NCBI RefSeq assembly: GCF_036075115.1
Contig: NZ_CP107958.1
Coordinates: forward strand, 7,254,001 to 7,318,000
Length of the DNA: 64,000 nucleotides
Direction: 5' to 3'
From: Streptomyces sp. NBC_00377
Lineage (GTDB): Bacteria > Actinomycetota > Actinomycetes > Streptomycetales > Streptomycetaceae
Shown in pieces: positions 33,601 to 41,016 of this stretch (position 1 is its first letter; each line of letters opens with the position of its first letter). The notes beneath the pieces are model-generated. The model was not told where the DNA came from and did no database searches. It saw only the letters and a program-made list of their open reading frames with translations. A program made the translations under genes and the position numbers.

Positions 33601-34487
33601 AGCCGCTGCACCAGCTCGGGCGGACATGCCTCACCGCCGAAGATCAGCAGCCGTACGTCGTTGAGGGTCTCGGGCTCCCACAGCGCGGCCAGCGTCGGCA
33701 CCGTGGAGACGACCGTGATCTCCTGCTCCACCAGCCAGGGTCCGAGGTCGGCGCCGCTGCGGACCTGCGAGCGGGGCACCGGCACGAGACAGGCCCCGTA
33801 CCGCCAGGCCAGCCACATCTCCTCGCAGGAGGCGTCGAAGGCCACGGAGAGCCCGGCCATGACCCGGTCGCCCGGCCCGATCGGCTCCTCGGTGAGGAAC
33901 AGGGCCGCCTCGGCGTCCACGAAGGCGGCGGCGCTGCGGTGACTGACGGCGACGCCCTTGGGCTTCCCCGTGGAGCCGGAGGTGAAGATGATCCAGGCGT
34001 CGTGTTCGGTGCCGGGGCGGGCGGCGGCGGCCTCGGACGCGCCGTGGACGGTGATCTCGTGGCCGGCGCCGACGACGGCCCGTACGTCCGCCTCCCCGAA
34101 GACCAGCTCGGCCCGCTCGTCCGGGTCCTCGGCGTCCACCGGGACATAGGCGGCGCCGGCGGCGAGGACGGCCAGGACCGCCACGTAGAGGTCGTTGGTG
34201 CCGGACGGGACGCGCACGCCCACCCGGTCGCCGAGGCCGACCCCGGCGCCGGCGAGCCGGCGCCTGAGGTTCTCCACCTCGACGGCGAGAGCGCGGTAGG
34301 TGAGGGGGGTGCTGCCGTCGTCCAGGGCGAGCTCGTCCGGGAACGACCGCACGGACGCGTCGAAGACGTCGACAAGGGTGCGCGGAGAGGCGGCGGGACC
34401 GCCGGAGAAGCGTGCGGTGTTGCCGAGTTGTGCGTGGATCTCTTCGTCGAGCAGGCCGAGAGCACTGCTCTCGTGTATGGCTGCCAT
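30621..34487 (-). CDS. Pls/PosA-family NRPS-like poly(amino acid) synthetase
   Basis: A 1288-residue membrane synthetase in the style of epsilon-poly-L-lysine synthetase. The adenylation domain is at about 30-500 (FTSGSTGKPKGVAVSH; NTYGPTEATVVA; SGDLVRADAEGLVFLGR), with the carrier-protein phosphopantetheine Ser548 in FFAIGGSSLAAAQ. From about residue 600 on come several hydrophobic helices alternating with left-handed beta-helix/acyltransferase-like repeats, the tandem C-terminal domains that polymerise in Pls. Mapped on GrsA, the specificity residues read D-A-E-S-I-G-T-V-V-K, close to the lysine code I recall (DAESIGSVAK). ATG 34487 is chosen at the conserved N-terminus. Product: possibly a cationic isopeptide homopolymer. 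Confidence 0.9.
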   Translation of the reverse strand: MAAIHESSALGLLDEEIHAQLGNTARFSGGPAASPRTLVDVFDASVRSFPDELALDDGSTPLTYRALAVEVENLRRRLAGAGVGLGDRVGVRVPSGTNDLYVAVLAVLAAGAAYVPVDAEDPDERAELVFGEADVRAVVGAGHEITVHGASEAAAARPGTEHDAWIIFTSGSTGKPKGVAVSHRSAAAFVDAEAALFLTEEPIGPGDRVMAGLSVAFDASCEEMWLAWRYGACLVPVPRSQVRSGADLGPWLVEQEITVVSTVPTLAALWEPETLNDVRLLIFGGEACPPELVQRLVTEGREVWNTYGPTEATVVACASLMSGEEPIRIGLPLRGWELAVVDEAGEPVPLGGSGQLVIGGVGLARYLDAEKDAEKYAPLESLGWERAYRSGDLVRADAEGLVFLGRADEQIKLGGRRIELGEVDAALQALPGVAGAAAAVRAARSGNQLLVGYVVTQDGWDQAAAVRRLRAELPAALVPLLAPVADLPTRTSGKVDRNALPWPLEGLETGGPAEQLYGTEAWLAEQWAEVLGIPVSSARDDFFAIGGSSLAAAQLTTRLRTRYPSAAVLDIYQQPTLRKLARHMERSAQDDGAARVVAPVPARAGVVQLLLLLPLFTLLGLRWTVPLTAAGNLLPTYTWLPTGPWWLVGSAALLLFSPPGRLAIAAGGARLLLRGVQPGRHPRGGGVHLRLWTAERLAEFSGATSLTGAWLERYARALGAKVGPDVDLHSLPPVTGMLKLGRGAAVESEVDLSGWWLDGDRLEIGQIKVGANAVVGTRSMLFPGARVGKRAEVAPGSAVTGQIPTGQRWAGAPAVKLGKAKRNWPKERPARGTGWRVAYGLSGLALTSLPVLAAGAALLVASRFVSPDAGLNTALRGAALALVPATLAFGLAYAVLLLVAVRLLSLGLREGTHPTHSRIGWQAWTVTQLMDHSRETLFPLYAGLVTPVWLRLLGMRIGKGAEVSTVLALPSLTTVGEGAFLADDTLTAPYELGGGWMRIGRAEIGRRAFLGNSGMTAPGRSVPDGGLVGVLSATPKKAKKGSSYLGLPPVKLPRNTTGGDQSRTYEPPARLLWARALVELCRIVPVFCSAGLAVLTVAALCALGVWAPLLCGLVLLGAGAAAALVSIVAKWLLVGRHRSGEHPLWSGFVWRNELADTFVEVVAVPWLAGAVPGTPVMTAWLRGLGAHIGRGAWVESYWLPESDLVTLGDGATVNRGCVLQTHLFHDRILRTDTVVLREGATLGPGGIVLPGSTIGARTTLGPASLVMAAESVPDDTRWLGNPIEAWRP

Positions 34488-34910
34488 CGGTCCTCGCGTC
34501 TCGAGCCCGGAAGCCCCGGGGCGCCGGCGGGCCCGCAGGTCTGCCTGGGGTTGTCCGGTCCAGCTCCGTAACAAGCCGGAAATTTTAGTACGAAGCTAGG
34601 CTCGCCCGCCTGCGTCGGCCACTCGGGGAGGCCGTCCGGGGTCGACAGGAAGATCATTGGCCATGCCCTGACCTGCGGGTCTCCGGGACGGCGAGATTTG
34701 CCCCACATCGGCGCGAAGGGCGCGTAGAGGGCGGCGCGGGCGGGCCGGCGGGAGCGGGAACGGTGACCGCGGTCGACTCCGTCCTCGAAGGGCTCGCGCG
34801 CCGGGTGCCCGCCGCGCCCCGGAGTCCCCGGCGTGGCTCGCGGCTCCGGCAGTCGTATGGTTTGGGGTGATTTATGGTGACTCAAGCAGTATGCCCCTAC
34901 CGGAGGTGCA
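34488..34910. other. Divergent promoter region, 423 bp
   Basis: The gap separates the synthetase operon (minus) from the solute-binding lipoprotein (plus). An AT-rich patch at 34578-34590 could contain the minus-strand -10 (TACTAAAAT). Two TATGGT hexamers (34856-34861 and 34873-34878) are possible -10 elements for the lipoprotein gene. No gene is supported. Confidence 0.4.
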
Positions 34911-35792
34911 ATGATGCGCGCCGCGGCAGCGACCGTCTCCCTGGCTGTCGGCGTGGCGCTCATCGTCGCGACATCGGCCTGTGACCAAGGCGGGTCGCGG
35001 TCGTCGAACCCTTCCTACGGCGACTGCCCGGTCTCGGGACACCACGGGGAGTTCCACCTGTCACCCGAGACGGCGGGTGCCCTCACGGTCAAGACGACCC
35101 TGCCCGCGCCCGGCTGGTGGAACGGCGACACACCGGACTCCGTCAAGAGCGGATACGAGTACTGCATGGCCGCCAACATCGCCTACCGCTCCGGACTCGA
35201 CCGGGTGAAAGTGGAGAACGCCCCCTTCCCCGACGTCGTGTCCGGCCGGACCGACGACTTCGACCTGGCTCTGGCGCAGATCACGATCACTCCGCAGCGG
35301 AGCAAGGTCGCCGCGTTCTCCCCGCCCTACCTCTCCTCGACCCTGGGAGTGCTGATCAGGGACGGTGAGAAGATCGACGAGGGCAATCTCCGTGACGTCC
35401 GCATCGGAGTGGCCGAGGGCACCACGGGCGAGGAGTTCGTCAAGAACCGCCTCAAGCCGACCGAGCCCGTCACCGCCTTTCCCAACGACCCTGAGATGGT
35501 CGAGGCGCTGGAGGCGGGACGGATCGACGCGGTCGTCCACGACACGACGATCCTGCTGGCGTACCCCCAGAAGCGGGCGGGCAGGGTGCGCCTCGTGGGC
35601 CAGTACAGGACCGACCAGGGTTACGGCGCCCTGTATCCGAAGGGGTCACCCGACAAGGACGAGCTGGACCGCATCATCAGGCAGCTGATCGACGACGGGA
35701 CGCTCACCAAACTGTCGGCCGTCTATCTCGGGGCCGCCTTCGGCCAGGACCCGGCCAAGATCCCGTACTTCAAGGTCACCGACGGCTCCTGA
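34911..35792 (+). CDS. Orphan extracellular solute-binding lipoprotein (SBP_bac_3)
   Basis: A 293-residue lipoprotein. The signal ends in a lipobox, IVATSAC (Cys near residue 24). The mature part is a type-3 solute-binding fold with the family pattern DLALAQITITPQRSKVAAFS, then PPYLSSTLGVLIRDGE and VGQYRTDQGYGALYPKGS, as in amino-acid-binding proteins. No ABC permease or ATPase lies nearby, so it is an orphan binding protein or a sensor input. GGAGG precedes ATG 34911/34914. Confidence 0.87.
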   Translation: MMRAAAATVSLAVGVALIVATSACDQGGSRSSNPSYGDCPVSGHHGEFHLSPETAGALTVKTTLPAPGWWNGDTPDSVKSGYEYCMAANIAYRSGLDRVKVENAPFPDVVSGRTDDFDLALAQITITPQRSKVAAFSPPYLSSTLGVLIRDGEKIDEGNLRDVRIGVAEGTTGEEFVKNRLKPTEPVTAFPNDPEMVEALEAGRIDAVVHDTTILLAYPQKRAGRVRLVGQYRTDQGYGALYPKGSPDKDELDRIIRQLIDDGTLTKLSAVYLGAAFGQDPAKIPYFKVTDGS

Positions 35793-35847
35793 ACGCTCCG
35801 GGCCCGCGCACCCCCGGGGCGGGGGACGGTCCGGATTCCGTGCGGCC

Positions 35848-38628
35848 TCACAGGTCCGCCGTCAGCGGACCGCTCACGTCCCCGGCGGCTCCGGCGTCGA
35901 GCGCCTGTTCAGCCCAGATGATCTTGCCTCGGTCGGTGTACCGGGTCCCCCAGCGGCGGGACATCTGCGCGACGAGGAACAGACCACGGCCCCCCTCGTC
36001 GGTCAAGGTCGCGCGGCGCAGGTGCGGGGAGGTGCTGGTGCCGTCGCCGACCTCGCAGATCAGGCTGTCGCGGTCGCGCAGCAGCCGCAGACGGATGGGG
36101 CCCCTCCCGTACCGGACGGCGTTCGTCACCAGTTCGCTGACGATCAGCTCGGTCGTGAAAGCGGTCTCGCCCAGGCCCCAGGATTCCAGCTTGCGGGTGG
36201 CCTCGGCGCGCACCCGGGGGACGGCCGCGGGGTCGTCGGGCACCTCCCACTCCTCGACCTGCGCCGGGTCCAGCAGCCGGGTGCGGGCGACGAGCAGGGC
36301 GACATCGTCGATCGACCTGGTGCGCAGCATCGCGTCGAACACCGCCCGGCAGGTCTCGTCCGGGGTGGCGCCGTCCGTAGCGGCGAGCGCCTCCCTCAGC
36401 ATGCCGAGCCCGACGTCGATGTCACGGTCGCGGGCCTCGACCAGGCCGTCGGTGTAGAGGACCAGCCGGCTGTCGGCGGCCAGCCGGAGTTCGGCCGTCT
36501 CGACGGGCAGACCCCCTCCCACCCCGAGCGGCGGGGCAACGGGGACGTCGGGGAAGGTCACGGAGCCGTCGGGCGAGACCAGCGCCGGACCGGGATGACC
36601 GGCCCGGGCGAGAACACACCACCCCGAGACCGGATCGTAGACCGCGTACAGGCAGGTGGCACCGGTGACGGCCTCGGTGTTCCCCTCGGCTGCCGCGTCC
36701 TGGTCGATCCGGGTGATCAGCTCGTCCAGATGCATCAGAAGTTCGTCCGGAGGCAGGTCCAGGGCGGCGAAGTTGTGCACCGCGGTCCTCAGACGGCCCA
36801 TCGTCGCGGCGGCGTGCAGACCGTGTCCGACGACGTCGCCGACGACCAGGGCCACCCGGGCCCCCGGCAGCGGGATGACGTCGTACCAGTCGCCGCCCAC
36901 CCCCGCCTGGGCGGGCAGGTACCGGTGCCCCACCTCCAGGGCGGACAGCTCGGGGAGCGCCCCGGGCAGCAGGCTGCGCTGGAGGGTGACGGCCGTGGTG
37001 TGCTCGCGGGTGTAGCGGCGCGCGTTGTCGATGCACACGGCCGCCCGGGCGGCGAGTTCCTCGGCGGGGGACAGGTCGTCCGGCTCGAAGGGGTCCTGCT
37101 CCGCACGCCAGAACGCCACGACCCCCAGCAGTTGGCCTCGGGCCCGGAGCGGCGCCGAGATCATGGAGTGGACCCCGTATTCGATGACCTTCCGGGCCCG
37201 CTCGGGGTTCTGGGCCCGCCAGCCGTCGGCCGTCGCGAGGTGCGTCACCAGGACCGGCCGGCCGGTGGTCATCCCGAGGGCCACGGGGTTGTCGGGCGCG
37301 TAGCGCATACGCGTCCCGACGGGGTAGAGGGGCACGTCGTCCCGGATTCCCGCGGCTGCGACGCGGCGCATGTCCCCGCTCGCCCCCGTCGGCTCACCAC
37401 CGCGCAGCACGGGCTCCACCAGCTCGATCGTGGCGAAGTCGGCGAAACGCGGCACCGCCACCTCGGTCAGCTCCTCGGCGGTGCGCTTCATGTCGAGGGT
37501 GGTGCCGATCCGTGTGCTGGCCTCGTAGAGCAGTTGCAGGCGGCCGCCCGCCACGTCCGCCCGGCCCGCGAGGGCGCGCAGCTCCGTGGTGTCCCGCAGG
37601 GTGGCCACGCTGCCTCCCTTGGGGCCCACCGGCCGCACGTTGACCGCGAGCAGGATGTCCCCGGCCAGGAAGACCTCGTCCGTGGCGGCCCGGCCTGATC
37701 CCAGCAGTCCGGCAAGGGCCGGGCTCAGCCCGAGTTCGGTGACCGGTCTGCCCTCGGCCTCAGGCGGCAGCGCGAGCAGCCGGCGCGCCTCGTCGTTGAC
37801 CAGCAACAGCCTTCCGTCACCGGCCAGAATGATCACGCCTTCGCGGACCGCGTGCAGCACCGCGTCGTGGTGCTCGTACATGCGGGTCATCTCCACCGGC
37901 CCCAGACCCCGGGTCTGGCGCCGCAAACGCCCGCTGACCAGTGCCGACCCGCCCGCGGCCAGCAGCAGCGCGACACCGCCGGCGGCGAAGATCACCGGCA
38001 GTTGGTTCTGCACCACGCTGGTCACCTTGTCCACCGTGACCCCCACGGTGACGAGGCCGACCGCGGTCCCCTTCTTGTCGAAGACGGCCACCGTCGAGTC
38101 GACCGCCTTCCCCAGACTGCTGTCGAACGTGGTCTGGTGGGGCTCTCCCCCGAGCGCCTCGCCGTAGGAGGTGGAGACGTGCTTCCCGATCTGGTCCGGG
38201 TCCGGGTGCGTCCACCGGAAACCGTAGGGGCTCAGCGCCACGACGTAGTCGACCCCGGTCTTCTTGCGCACCGCCTCGGCGGCCGGCTGGAGGGCCGCCG
38301 TCGGGTCGTCGCTCTGCATCGCCTGCGCGGTGCCCGGGGCGTTCGCGAACGACTCGGCCGCCACCAGCGACCGGTCGCCGGCCTCCTGGATCGCGCGGTT
38401 GCGGTCCTGGATCACGAGCACCACGACGGCCGTGGCGATGAGCAGCAGGACGACCACCAGTTGCAGCAGGAAGACCTGACCGGCGACGCTGCGCGGCTTC
38501 AGCGACGACAGCAGACGCCGGCCGCCCGAATGGTGACCTGCCTCCGGGTCGGCTTCCGGCGGTCCGGTCTTCGACAGCGTGCGGTCGTCCCGTCGGCTCG
38601 CCGGGGCGAATCGCCCGAGTTTGCCCAT
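35848..38628 (-). CDS. SpoIIE-family protein phosphatase with Cache, PAS, GAF and HATPase domains
   Basis: A 926-residue membrane signalling protein. Order: cytosolic tail; TM helix at about 49-75; extracytoplasmic Cache-type sensor (GVDYVVALSPYGFRWTHPDP) to about 205; second TM; PAS (VREGVIILAGDGRLLLVNDE); GAF; PP2C-type SpoIIE phosphatase (VGGDWYDVIPLPGARVALVV, GDVVGHGLHAA, LYTDGLVEARD); and a C-terminal anti-sigma-type HATPase (ELVTNAVRYG, GRGLFLVAQMS). Such proteins dephosphorylate anti-anti-sigma factors, and the fused kinase domain can act on the same switch. The partner sigma system is not in the window. It converges on the solute-binding protein gene. Confidence 0.93.
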   Translation of the reverse strand: MGKLGRFAPASRRDDRTLSKTGPPEADPEAGHHSGGRRLLSSLKPRSVAGQVFLLQLVVVLLLIATAVVVLVIQDRNRAIQEAGDRSLVAAESFANAPGTAQAMQSDDPTAALQPAAEAVRKKTGVDYVVALSPYGFRWTHPDPDQIGKHVSTSYGEALGGEPHQTTFDSSLGKAVDSTVAVFDKKGTAVGLVTVGVTVDKVTSVVQNQLPVIFAAGGVALLLAAGGSALVSGRLRRQTRGLGPVEMTRMYEHHDAVLHAVREGVIILAGDGRLLLVNDEARRLLALPPEAEGRPVTELGLSPALAGLLGSGRAATDEVFLAGDILLAVNVRPVGPKGGSVATLRDTTELRALAGRADVAGGRLQLLYEASTRIGTTLDMKRTAEELTEVAVPRFADFATIELVEPVLRGGEPTGASGDMRRVAAAGIRDDVPLYPVGTRMRYAPDNPVALGMTTGRPVLVTHLATADGWRAQNPERARKVIEYGVHSMISAPLRARGQLLGVVAFWRAEQDPFEPDDLSPAEELAARAAVCIDNARRYTREHTTAVTLQRSLLPGALPELSALEVGHRYLPAQAGVGGDWYDVIPLPGARVALVVGDVVGHGLHAAATMGRLRTAVHNFAALDLPPDELLMHLDELITRIDQDAAAEGNTEAVTGATCLYAVYDPVSGWCVLARAGHPGPALVSPDGSVTFPDVPVAPPLGVGGGLPVETAELRLAADSRLVLYTDGLVEARDRDIDVGLGMLREALAATDGATPDETCRAVFDAMLRTRSIDDVALLVARTRLLDPAQVEEWEVPDDPAAVPRVRAEATRKLESWGLGETAFTTELIVSELVTNAVRYGRGPIRLRLLRDRDSLICEVGDGTSTSPHLRRATLTDEGGRGLFLVAQMSRRWGTRYTDRGKIIWAEQALDAGAAGDVSGPLTADL

Positions 38629-38743
38629 TTCCTCAGTATCGGTGACGGGCCCGGCGGGCGCGGCTCAGGACGGGCCCGCGCCGGGATCCACCGGAACCCC
38701 GGCCGTGTCGAGGCCCTGGGTGACCCGGAGGTCCCAGGAACAA

Positions 38744-38781
38744 CGAAAACCGGCCGAGTCATATGACTCGGCCGGTTTTCG
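38744..38781. terminator. Perfect terminator downstream of tRNA-Leu
   Basis: CGAAAACCGGCCGAGTCAT and its exact reverse complement form a 19-bp, 38-nt palindrome. A-rich and T-rich ends make it bidirectional: it ends the minus-strand tRNA transcript and blocks entry into the phosphatase promoter. Confidence 0.85.
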
Positions 38782-38811
38782 TGAACGTATCGACGATCCC
38801 GTTCTCTTCTG

Positions 38812-38896
38812 TGTCCGAGGGGGGACTTGAACCCCCACGCCCGATAAAGGGCACTAGCACCTCAAGCTAGCGCGTCTGCCATTCCGCCACCCGGAC
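38812..38896 (-). tRNA. tRNA-Leu (anticodon GAG)
   Basis: The 85-nt class II tRNA begins GTCCGGG (38896) and ends CTCGGAC plus discriminator A (38812), a 7-bp acceptor stem with one wobble. The D stem is GCG/CGC, the anticodon stem is CTAGC/GCTAG with loop TTGAGGT (anticodon GAG, codon CUC), the long variable arm is TGCCC/GGGCG, and the T arm is GGGGG-TTCAAGT-CCCCC. CCA is not encoded. Confidence 0.97.
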
Positions 38897-39103
38897 AAGG
38901 TGTCTGTCGTGCGGGGTTTCCCTCGCGGCGACGTCGTAAACATTACCAGGCTTTCCGGGGTGCCCGATCACGGGCGGTCGCCCCGCACGGGTGCCTCACC
39001 CCGCGTGAACGGCGTGTGACGGGCCGGGACCGGTCTTGGGCGGGGCCCGGAGGAGAGGGAGGATGAGGGGGACCCACCAGCAGTGACAGCGGGAGGAACC
39101 AGC

Positions 39104-40432
39104 GTGAGCGCGACGGACGACACGGCCAGGAGCGTCACCGGCGAGGACGAGGTCGTGGACCTCTGCCGCGAGCTGATCCGGATCGACACCAGCAACTACG
39201 GCGACCACTCGGGGCCGGGCGAGCGCAAGGCGGCCGAGTGGGTCGCGGAGAAGCTCGCCGAGGTGGGGCTCGAACCGGAGATCTTCGAGTCGCACCCGGG
39301 CCGCGCCTCCACGGTGGCCCGCATCGAGGGCGAGGACCCGTCCCGGCCCGCGCTGCTCATCCACGGTCACCTCGACGTCGTCCCGGCCAACGCGGTCGAC
39401 TGGACGCATCACCCGTTCTCCGGCGAGGTCGCCGACGGATGCGTGTGGGGCCGGGGCGCCGTCGACATGAAGGACATGGACGCGATGACACTGGCGGTCG
39501 TGCGCGACCGGCTGCGCTCCGGGCGCAGGCCGCCGCGCGACATCGTCCTCGCGTTCCTCGCCGACGAGGAGGCCGGCGGCACCTACGGCGCCCGGCACCT
39601 CGTCGACAACCACCGCGACCTGTTCGAGGGTGTCACCGAGGCGATCAGCGAGGTGGGCGGGTTCTCGTTCACGGTGAGCGAGGAGCGGCGGCTCTACCTC
39701 ATCCAGACGGCCGAGAAGGGCATGCACTGGATGAAGCTGACCGTGGCCGGCACCGCCGGACACGGTTCGATGATCCACCGGGACAACGCCATCACCGAGC
39801 TGTCGGAGGCGGTCGCCCGGCTCGGCCGGCACACCTTCCCGGTGCGGGTCACCAAGACGACCCGGGCCTTCCTCGACGAACTCGGCGACGCGCTGGGCAC
39901 CCCGCTGGACCCCGAGGACATGCAGTCGACGCTGGCCAGGCTCGGCGGCATCGCCAAGCTGATCGGCGCGACCCTGAGCAACACCGCCAACCCGACCCAG
40001 CTGGGCGCCGGCTACAAGGTCAACGTCATTCCGGGCGAGGCCACCGCGCACGTCGACGGGCGGTTCCTGCCGGGTCACGAGGACGAGTTCCTCGCCGATC
40101 TCGACCGGATCCTCGGCCCGAAGGTGCGCCGCGAGGACGTGCACTCGGACAAGGCGTTGGAGACCTCCTTCGACGGGGCGCTGGTCGAGGCCATGCAGTC
40201 CTCGCTGCTCGCCGAGGACCCGACCGCCAAGGCCGTCCCCTACATGCTCTCCGGCGGTACGGACGCCAAGTCCTTCGACGACCTCGGGATCCGCGGCTTC
40301 GGCTTCGCCCCGTTGAAGCTGCCGCCGGAGCTGGACTTCGCCGGGATGTTCCACGGCGTGGACGAACGCGTCCCGGTGGACGGGCTCAAGTTCGGCGTGC
40401 GGGTGCTCGACCGCTTCATCGACGCCTCCTGA
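39104..40432 (+). CDS. M20/ArgE-DapE family dipeptidase-like peptidase
   Basis: A 442-residue metallopeptidase. The zinc ligands are in LLIHGHLDVVPAN (His, with the catalytic Asp two residues on), GRGAVDMKDMDAM (bridging Asp) and FLADEEAGG (general base Glu and Glu ligand). A lid/dimer domain is inserted at about 200-320 (MHWMKLTVAGTAGHGSMIHR). It cleaves dipeptides or acyl-amino acids in the cytosol. GGAGGA 6 nt before GTG 39104 decides the start over GTG 39083. Specific substrate unknown. Confidence 0.92.
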   Translation: MSATDDTARSVTGEDEVVDLCRELIRIDTSNYGDHSGPGERKAAEWVAEKLAEVGLEPEIFESHPGRASTVARIEGEDPSRPALLIHGHLDVVPANAVDWTHHPFSGEVADGCVWGRGAVDMKDMDAMTLAVVRDRLRSGRRPPRDIVLAFLADEEAGGTYGARHLVDNHRDLFEGVTEAISEVGGFSFTVSEERRLYLIQTAEKGMHWMKLTVAGTAGHGSMIHRDNAITELSEAVARLGRHTFPVRVTKTTRAFLDELGDALGTPLDPEDMQSTLARLGGIAKLIGATLSNTANPTQLGAGYKVNVIPGEATAHVDGRFLPGHEDEFLADLDRILGPKVRREDVHSDKALETSFDGALVEAMQSSLLAEDPTAKAVPYMLSGGTDAKSFDDLGIRGFGFAPLKLPPELDFAGMFHGVDERVPVDGLKFGVRVLDRFIDAS

Positions 40433-40454
40433 ACCGTCCCGGTGGAACGGTCTT

Positions 40455-40532
40455 TCACCGGGCGTCGGAAATCGGCCGCCTGTACGGGCGCGACTGGGAA
40501 GAGTGAATGCGCCGATAAGCGCGTAGCCTCAT
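40455..40532 (-). CDS. Possible 25-residue peptide antisense to the chpH leader
   Basis: On the minus strand AGGAGG stands 5 nt before ATG 40532, opening a 25-codon frame (MRLRAYRRIHSSQSRPYRRP and five more residues) that stops at 40455. The ribosome site is excellent, but the peptide is very basic and matches nothing I know. The same AGGAGG complement may instead be an anti-ribosome-site in the chpH leader. Low confidence as a gene. Confidence 0.2.
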   Translation of the reverse strand: MRLRAYRRIHSSQSRPYRRPISDAR

Positions 40533-40534
40533 TA

Positions 40535-40597
40535 ATTCCTCCTCGTTACTGGTGATGCGATCCGCTGCTTGGGATCGCATTGCCAACAAGGAGGAAT
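40535..40597 (+). promoter_or_regulatory. Possible ribosome-site-sequestering structure in the chpH leader
   Basis: ATTCCTCCT (40535-40543) is the exact complement of the chpH ribosome-binding segment AGGAGGAAT (40589-40597). Between them ATGCGATCC (40555-40563) and GGATCGCAT (40572-40580) form a perfect 9-bp hairpin with an 8-nt loop. If the transcript starts upstream of 40535, the two elements can fold into one structure hiding the ribosome site. Confidence 0.45.
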
Positions 40598-40598
40598 A

Positions 40599-40832
40599 AT
40601 GATCAAGAAGGTCGTCGCTGCTGCGGCTGCCACTGGTGGGCTGGTTCTCGCGGGCGCGGGTCTGGCTGTTGCCGACGCCGGCGCGCAGGGTGCTGCCGTG
40701 CACTCCCCGGGTGTCGCTTCCGGCAACGTGATCCAGGTGCCCGTGCATGTCCCGGTGAACGTCTGCGGCAACACGATCTCGGTGATCGGGCTGCTGAACC
40801 CCGCCTTCGGCAACACCTGCATCAACAAGTGA
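40599..40832 (+). CDS. chpH: Short chaplin ChpH
   Basis: A 77-residue secreted amyloid protein. The Sec signal (MIKKVVAAAAATGGLVLAGAG) ends near residue 26, and the rest is a single chaplin domain with the two conserved cysteines in VNVCGNTISVIGLLNPAFGN and NTCINK. Short chaplins assemble at the air-water interface and coat aerial hyphae; ChpE and ChpH suffice for surface activity. Sequence and the ChpC neighbour match S. coelicolor ChpH. The AGGAGG ribosome site sits only 4 nt before the ATG, inside a predicted leader structure. Confidence 0.96.
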   Translation: MIKKVVAAAAATGGLVLAGAGLAVADAGAQGAAVHSPGVASGNVIQVPVHVPVNVCGNTISVIGLLNPAFGNTCINK

Positions 40833-40866
40833 CGTCGACCCGCTGAGGGGTCGTCCACACCGTCGG

Positions 40867-40910
40867 CCCCGGAGTGCGCGCCATGCGCTCCGGGGTCGAC
40901 CGGTCTTTTT
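40867..40910 (+). terminator. Intrinsic terminator of chpH
   Basis: CCCCGGAG and CTCCGGGG bracket a GC-rich inner stem with a one-base bulge (40867-40895), followed by TTTTT at 40906-40910. It separates the abundant chpH transcript from chpC. Confidence 0.75.
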
Positions 40911-41016
40911 CCGAAGGAAAAGCCGAAGAAGTCGAAAAACCCGAGATGAATCGAACAGCTGCCATGCTGCGAGCGAATTCGGGACGCATGACGAGATCGA
41001 AAGCAGGGATTCAGTA

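Noticed and set aside
30585..34571. A 1328-codon open frame on the plus strand opposite the polymer synthetase
   Set aside because: It is the mirror frame of a high-GC gene; its translation is arginine/glycine-rich without any domain, while the minus frame has full A, carrier and C-terminal domains.
34591..34609. Iron-box (DmdR/IdeR) site before the polymer synthetase
   Set aside because: CGAAGCTAGGCTCGCCCGC matches the remembered 19-bp consensus at only about 11 positions, with the outer arms missing.
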